This document shows, piece after piece, positions 56,536 to 60,000 of a stretch of DNA of 60,000 nt. Below the pieces are notes generated by a model that had not been told where the DNA came from, ran no database searches, and saw only the letters and a list, made by a program, of their open reading frames with translations. Location: the NCBI GenBank assembly GCA_914767715.1, contig OU612070.1, positions 10,559,501 to 10,619,500 on the forward strand, written 5' to 3'. The DNA comes from Membranipora membranacea. Taxonomy: Eukaryota > Bryozoa > Gymnolaemata > Cheilostomatida > Membraniporidae. Position 1 is the stretch's first letter. Every line of letters starts with the position of its first letter. Both the position numbers and the translations under genes were made by a program.

Positions 56536-59500
56536 TCACTTAGAGTCATCGTACCTATCTCCGTGGAAGTACGCCAACATCTGCATGCCTGTTGACACAA
56601 TGAATACCACGGCAGAAATCCCCAGTGCGTGGGCCCAGATCGAGTAGGGTCCAAAGTGATCATAGCTATATCCAACCATATACATCAAAGTAATATCTGC
56701 AGCAGCCGCTCCTATCTGCGGAATCAATTGGGCTAGAGATGTTAGCTCGATGTATCGATTTACCATGGCAAAGCCGGACCCTATTATTGGTCCACTGCAG
56801 AATCCCATGGTCAGGAACAGCACCCAAAGTGCAGTTAGGTGTGTGTAGAAACAGTACATCAGAATACACACAACCAGCAGTAGCGTCGCCTGAAACTGCA
56901 ATAAAGTAAAACAGTATATAAATATACTTTATTTGGCAACCAAACGTCTTGCACTCAGTGCCAGAGAAAAAAATTGAAACAAAAAAAGAAACAGAAAGGA
57001 AATAAAATCATCAATGATGTTGGTCAAGATGATAATATATGATTGAATAGTAATGATTTAAATGAGCTGATCTTCTCTTTAGATCTCAAATTTAATGGTA
57101 AATCATTGTATGCCACGTAATGCGGAGTAGTAATTTCTCAGCAGGTAAACTGTACACCTGAGCATGTTAAATAGGATCATTGATGGTTCAAATGGATTAT
57201 TGAAAATAATTGTTTACTTTGTTAGTTATTAAAGACGCTAACCCCTTATGTCTGTTCACACAGTTTTTGAATAATGATCACAATTGTAAAAAGCAATATT
57301 TATTCGATCAATTTGTAGTCTTTTTGAAAAGATTGTTGTCCAAAATTCCCTGATTCTACCAATTGTATGGTTGCCCCAATTTTTCAAGCGTATATTGTTT
57401 ATGGTAGCAATGAACTAGTTCATTGATGGTAGTGCATTTGCATTGTAACTTTTGCAAAGCAAAATGCATTGTCATTTACTGTTTGTGATGTGTCTTACTT
57501 GTATGCAACATACTATAATGCATTACATAGAATGATTAGTAGCGAATTGATAAGACCCAGATATCAATATCACATTACCTGAAGTAAGTACTTGACATGG
57601 ATAAAGCTCGTAGGTAACAGGAACACTAAGATTCCACAGAGAGAACTGATAAAGAATGATGATGTCATCAAACTGGAGTTAGCCACAGTGAGTCCAGGTC
57701 CATCACGGTCATAAGAAAATATCACCTTACTGTAGACCCGAGTCATAGCAAACATACATCCTATATGGAAGAATAACATGACCAGAAACAGCGCAGCTAT
57801 CACCGGATGGGTGGGCGAACAGGAGCTAGGGGAGGCCTGCACCCTCAGTGACTGCTGCCCTGTTAACTCAACTTCATCAGCGATGTTGATCCCGGTCTGT
57901 CGGCTGTAGATGTAGAGGGTGACACAGGCCATCACAACTAGGATTCCAATCAAGGTTAAGATCCAGTAAGCAGTCACAAAGCTGGCTGGATACTCTTCGG
58001 TGATTTTGTCGAGACTCTTCATTGGGTGGTCCAAGATGACAGTTCCATTCATGGCAAAATGGATGCCGCTAAATCTTCCATCGACGAATTTCTCGACTAT
58101 AGCCGGGCTGAGAACTCCACCCAAGTAGTATCCAAACTGTATCATGTTGCAGGCAGCAGCAGAGTTGTCCTTGAATGCAGCGAAGATGATCCGATAACCA
58201 GCTAGAATAACAAAATACGGATCGATGACACTGAAGCAGCATGAGCACCATGTACCTTTGAACTTGTGTTACTTCAAGTGAAGCTTAAAGGGGACAGATA
58301 ACAGTAGTAGCAAATTCCAGTAAATATTATGTTTTGATCAATGATCATATTTTATGTGCAATACCTCCCACTCAGCAAGCTATTGTCATAATTTCTCACT
58401 TAGCTACAATTGTCTCCTTACAATTGGTTGGTGTAAATAAAGTATGTATATATATATATATATGTATATTTATATGCTCAGAGTTAGGAATTTATAATCC
58501 ATTAATTCCTGTAGGCTTTAAATATAAATCAGTTGCAGCTGAAAGCCGCAAGAAAATAACGCCCTACCTCCTTAAACTTTTAACTTACTCATATTCATGA
58601 AAGTTTCAAGAGCTCCCTGCGCAAGTAGGACTATGAACATCAGTTCTATGCTTGTAACATATGCTGCCAGCACTCCAAAGAATGTAAACAGACCTGCTAC
58701 TACTGCGCTTATCAAGTCAATATGGTGGAAGAAACGGTCGATGATTAAACCACCTGAAAATAAATTCAATGTGACAGAAATTATCAAAAATCTATGGTGA
58801 AGAACATTAGCAAATAACACTACACTGATATTATGCCTTGTCATGCACCTTCAAATGAGCTGGTGCAGGACACGGCTAGCCTAGACCAAGTTTGGTCCAT
58901 TTGCCTGCATTCGGAGTTGCTCCCAATACACTGGTCACTGGATTAAACTTGATCTAGGCTAGCCTGGCGTATCTGCACATAATTTGTTTGCTTTACATTA
59001 AGTAAGCTATGGTAAGCTATTTTGTGGCCTTCGCCAATTTGAATCGTGTTCATAGTATGAACACAATTCACCGTGTCAAAGGCCATAACTCATGGCAGAA
59101 GACACCCAAGCAAAAGCCCCCAAAATATATTTTATGACAGACTTACCCAAAATACCACCGATTATGTGCCCGGCGCCTCTCATTGATATAGCCTGCAGTA
59201 TTCTCTCGTAGTTTGAGTGAGTCTGGGATATCAGTTCAGGAATAACTGGACCTGTCACCTCACCAAATGAACCCTACAACGATATTAAGAGATTCATAGG
59301 GTGAAATAGATAAACATTATCCATTTGCCTTCATTTGGAGTTGCTCCCTCGTGGTGCTAACAGGTAACCAGCAGAATGGAACCATAAAATGCAGGCAAAT
59401 TGGATCAAACTAAGTGCTCAGACTCCAAGGCGCAGGGAGTTACTTGCGCACACTATCAAAGTTTGATAGTGTGCGCAAGTAACTCCCTGCGCCTTGGAGT

Positions 59501-60000
59501 CTGAGCACTTAGACTAGATCAAACTTGTTCTAATGGTAAAATGGATTTTCTTTTCAAATTTCCAGATTAGCCCTTTGAGTCGATGAGTTGATTTTCATGA
59601 TGAATTATGGAGGTATTTTTTGCTGTCATTAATTTATTGTAAGTGTTATTTCATTCATATAATTTACACGGCCAAAAAAGGACAGCCATCTTCTCCTGCA
59701 AAAAATTATGCGCTAAATTACCTTTTACACAAGGGATCAACATAAAAAAAAGATTTGGCCTTGATCTGTGTTTGGAGATTTCGATGCTTGCGATTTGGAA
59801 TCTATTTGCGAGGCAATCATTGTTTTTTTTAATTCTCAATGATTTTGTAAATTCATTTCAATACTATAACCCGAATGATAACTTTGAATTTTGAAACATT
59901 TAGTGGCAATAACAAAAACAAAAAAAGGCAAATGAGTACTTACAATAGCAACCCAAGTTAAAAACTGTACAAAAAGTCTCAACATCTTCAAAGATGTTTT
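56536..60000 (-). CDS. MFS transporter, MFSD4/Na-dependent glucose transporter 1-like, 5' end beyond the window
   Basis: Exons, high to low: 59944-60000 (open at the edge), 59147-59273, 58589-58753, 57579-58201, 56536-56895; all phases agree, giving 443 residues to the stop. The order of features matches the MFSD4A/MFSD4B family: GSFGEVTGPVIPEL, a RGAGHIIGGILGGLIIDRF loop (the conserved helix 2-3 motif), GALETFMNTGYRIIF, MIQFGYYLGGVLSPAIVE, then a long extracellular loop, a central cytosolic loop (IADEVELTGQQSL), and six further helices ending YFHGDRYDDSK. Family members lie in the plasma membrane and some carry sugars; the substrate here is not shown by sequence. About 50-60 N-terminal residues are missing from the window. 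Confidence 0.85.
58874..58965. mobile_element. Short MITE in an MFS intron
   Basis: GGCTAGCCTAGACCAAGTTT at the left is mirrored by AAACTTGATCTAGGCTAGCC at the right. The body contains TTTGCCTGCATTCGGAGTTG, a word family also seen near 59321, 44448, 35508 and 26468. Confidence 0.75.
59315..59535. mobile_element. Nested MITEs in an MFS intron
   Basis: A TTTGCCTTCATTTGGAGTTG-type element (from about 59325) is interrupted by a second palindromic element, 59411-59515. The inner element has arms with CTAAGTGCTCAGACTCC and a CGCAGGGAGTTACTTGCGCA segment identical to the 37540 palindrome, but a different centre (CACTATCAAA g TTTGATAGTG). GATCAAAC precedes and follows it, consistent with a target duplication inside the older element. 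Confidence 0.8.

Overview
This looks like a nuclear window of an early-branching animal. The genes are split by short GT-AG introns, the DNA is AT-rich, small inverted-repeat elements are dense, and the gene set is metazoan: a centrosome/cilium coiled-coil protein, an SMC5/6 subunit, a secreted CUB-trypsin, and an MFSD4/Na-glucose-type transporter. A sponge or other non-bilaterian fits best, but that is inference from gene content and compactness, not proof.

Layout. (1) 1-6.8 kb holds minus-strand exon-like pieces, including the N-terminal exon of a membrane protein that runs off the left edge, plus a repeat-rich stretch with nested palindromes and a tandem duplication. (2) About 5.5-20.2 kb, plus: a 16-exon SDCCAG8 (CCCAP/NPHP10) orthologue, about 702 codons when the exons are joined. 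(3) 20.2-22.0 kb: a non-LTR retrotransposon remnant. (4) 22.0-30.5 kb, minus: a 10-exon secreted CUB-trypsin (427 aa, complete triad) with a TATA box. (5) 30.5-38.6 kb: an intergenic repeat field with a tRNA-derived SINE, a roughly 2 kb terminal-inverted-repeat element carrying a PHD-finger reading frame, and a perfect palindrome with a 9-bp target duplication. (6) 38.6-45.9 kb, plus: an 11-exon glutaredoxin-DEP-DUF547 fusion (502 aa). (7) 47.6-50.4 kb, plus: NSMCE1 (5 exons, 292 aa). (8) 51.3-55.4 kb, plus: a secreted NHL-type propeller protein with a mucin-like Thr/Pro stalk. (9) 56.5-60 kb, minus: the C-terminal 443 codons of an MFS transporter, open at the right edge.

The genes do not form an operon or one obvious pathway; they are an ordinary mixed animal neighbourhood. 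The oddities are the multi-domain redox fusion, the uncharacterised NHL-mucin protein, and many families of foldback/MITE elements, several nested in one another or recurring within introns. No complete tRNA, rRNA or CRISPR array was seen. Exon boundaries were assigned by eye from GT-AG sites, reading-frame phase and remembered family similarity; no alignment or RNA evidence was available.
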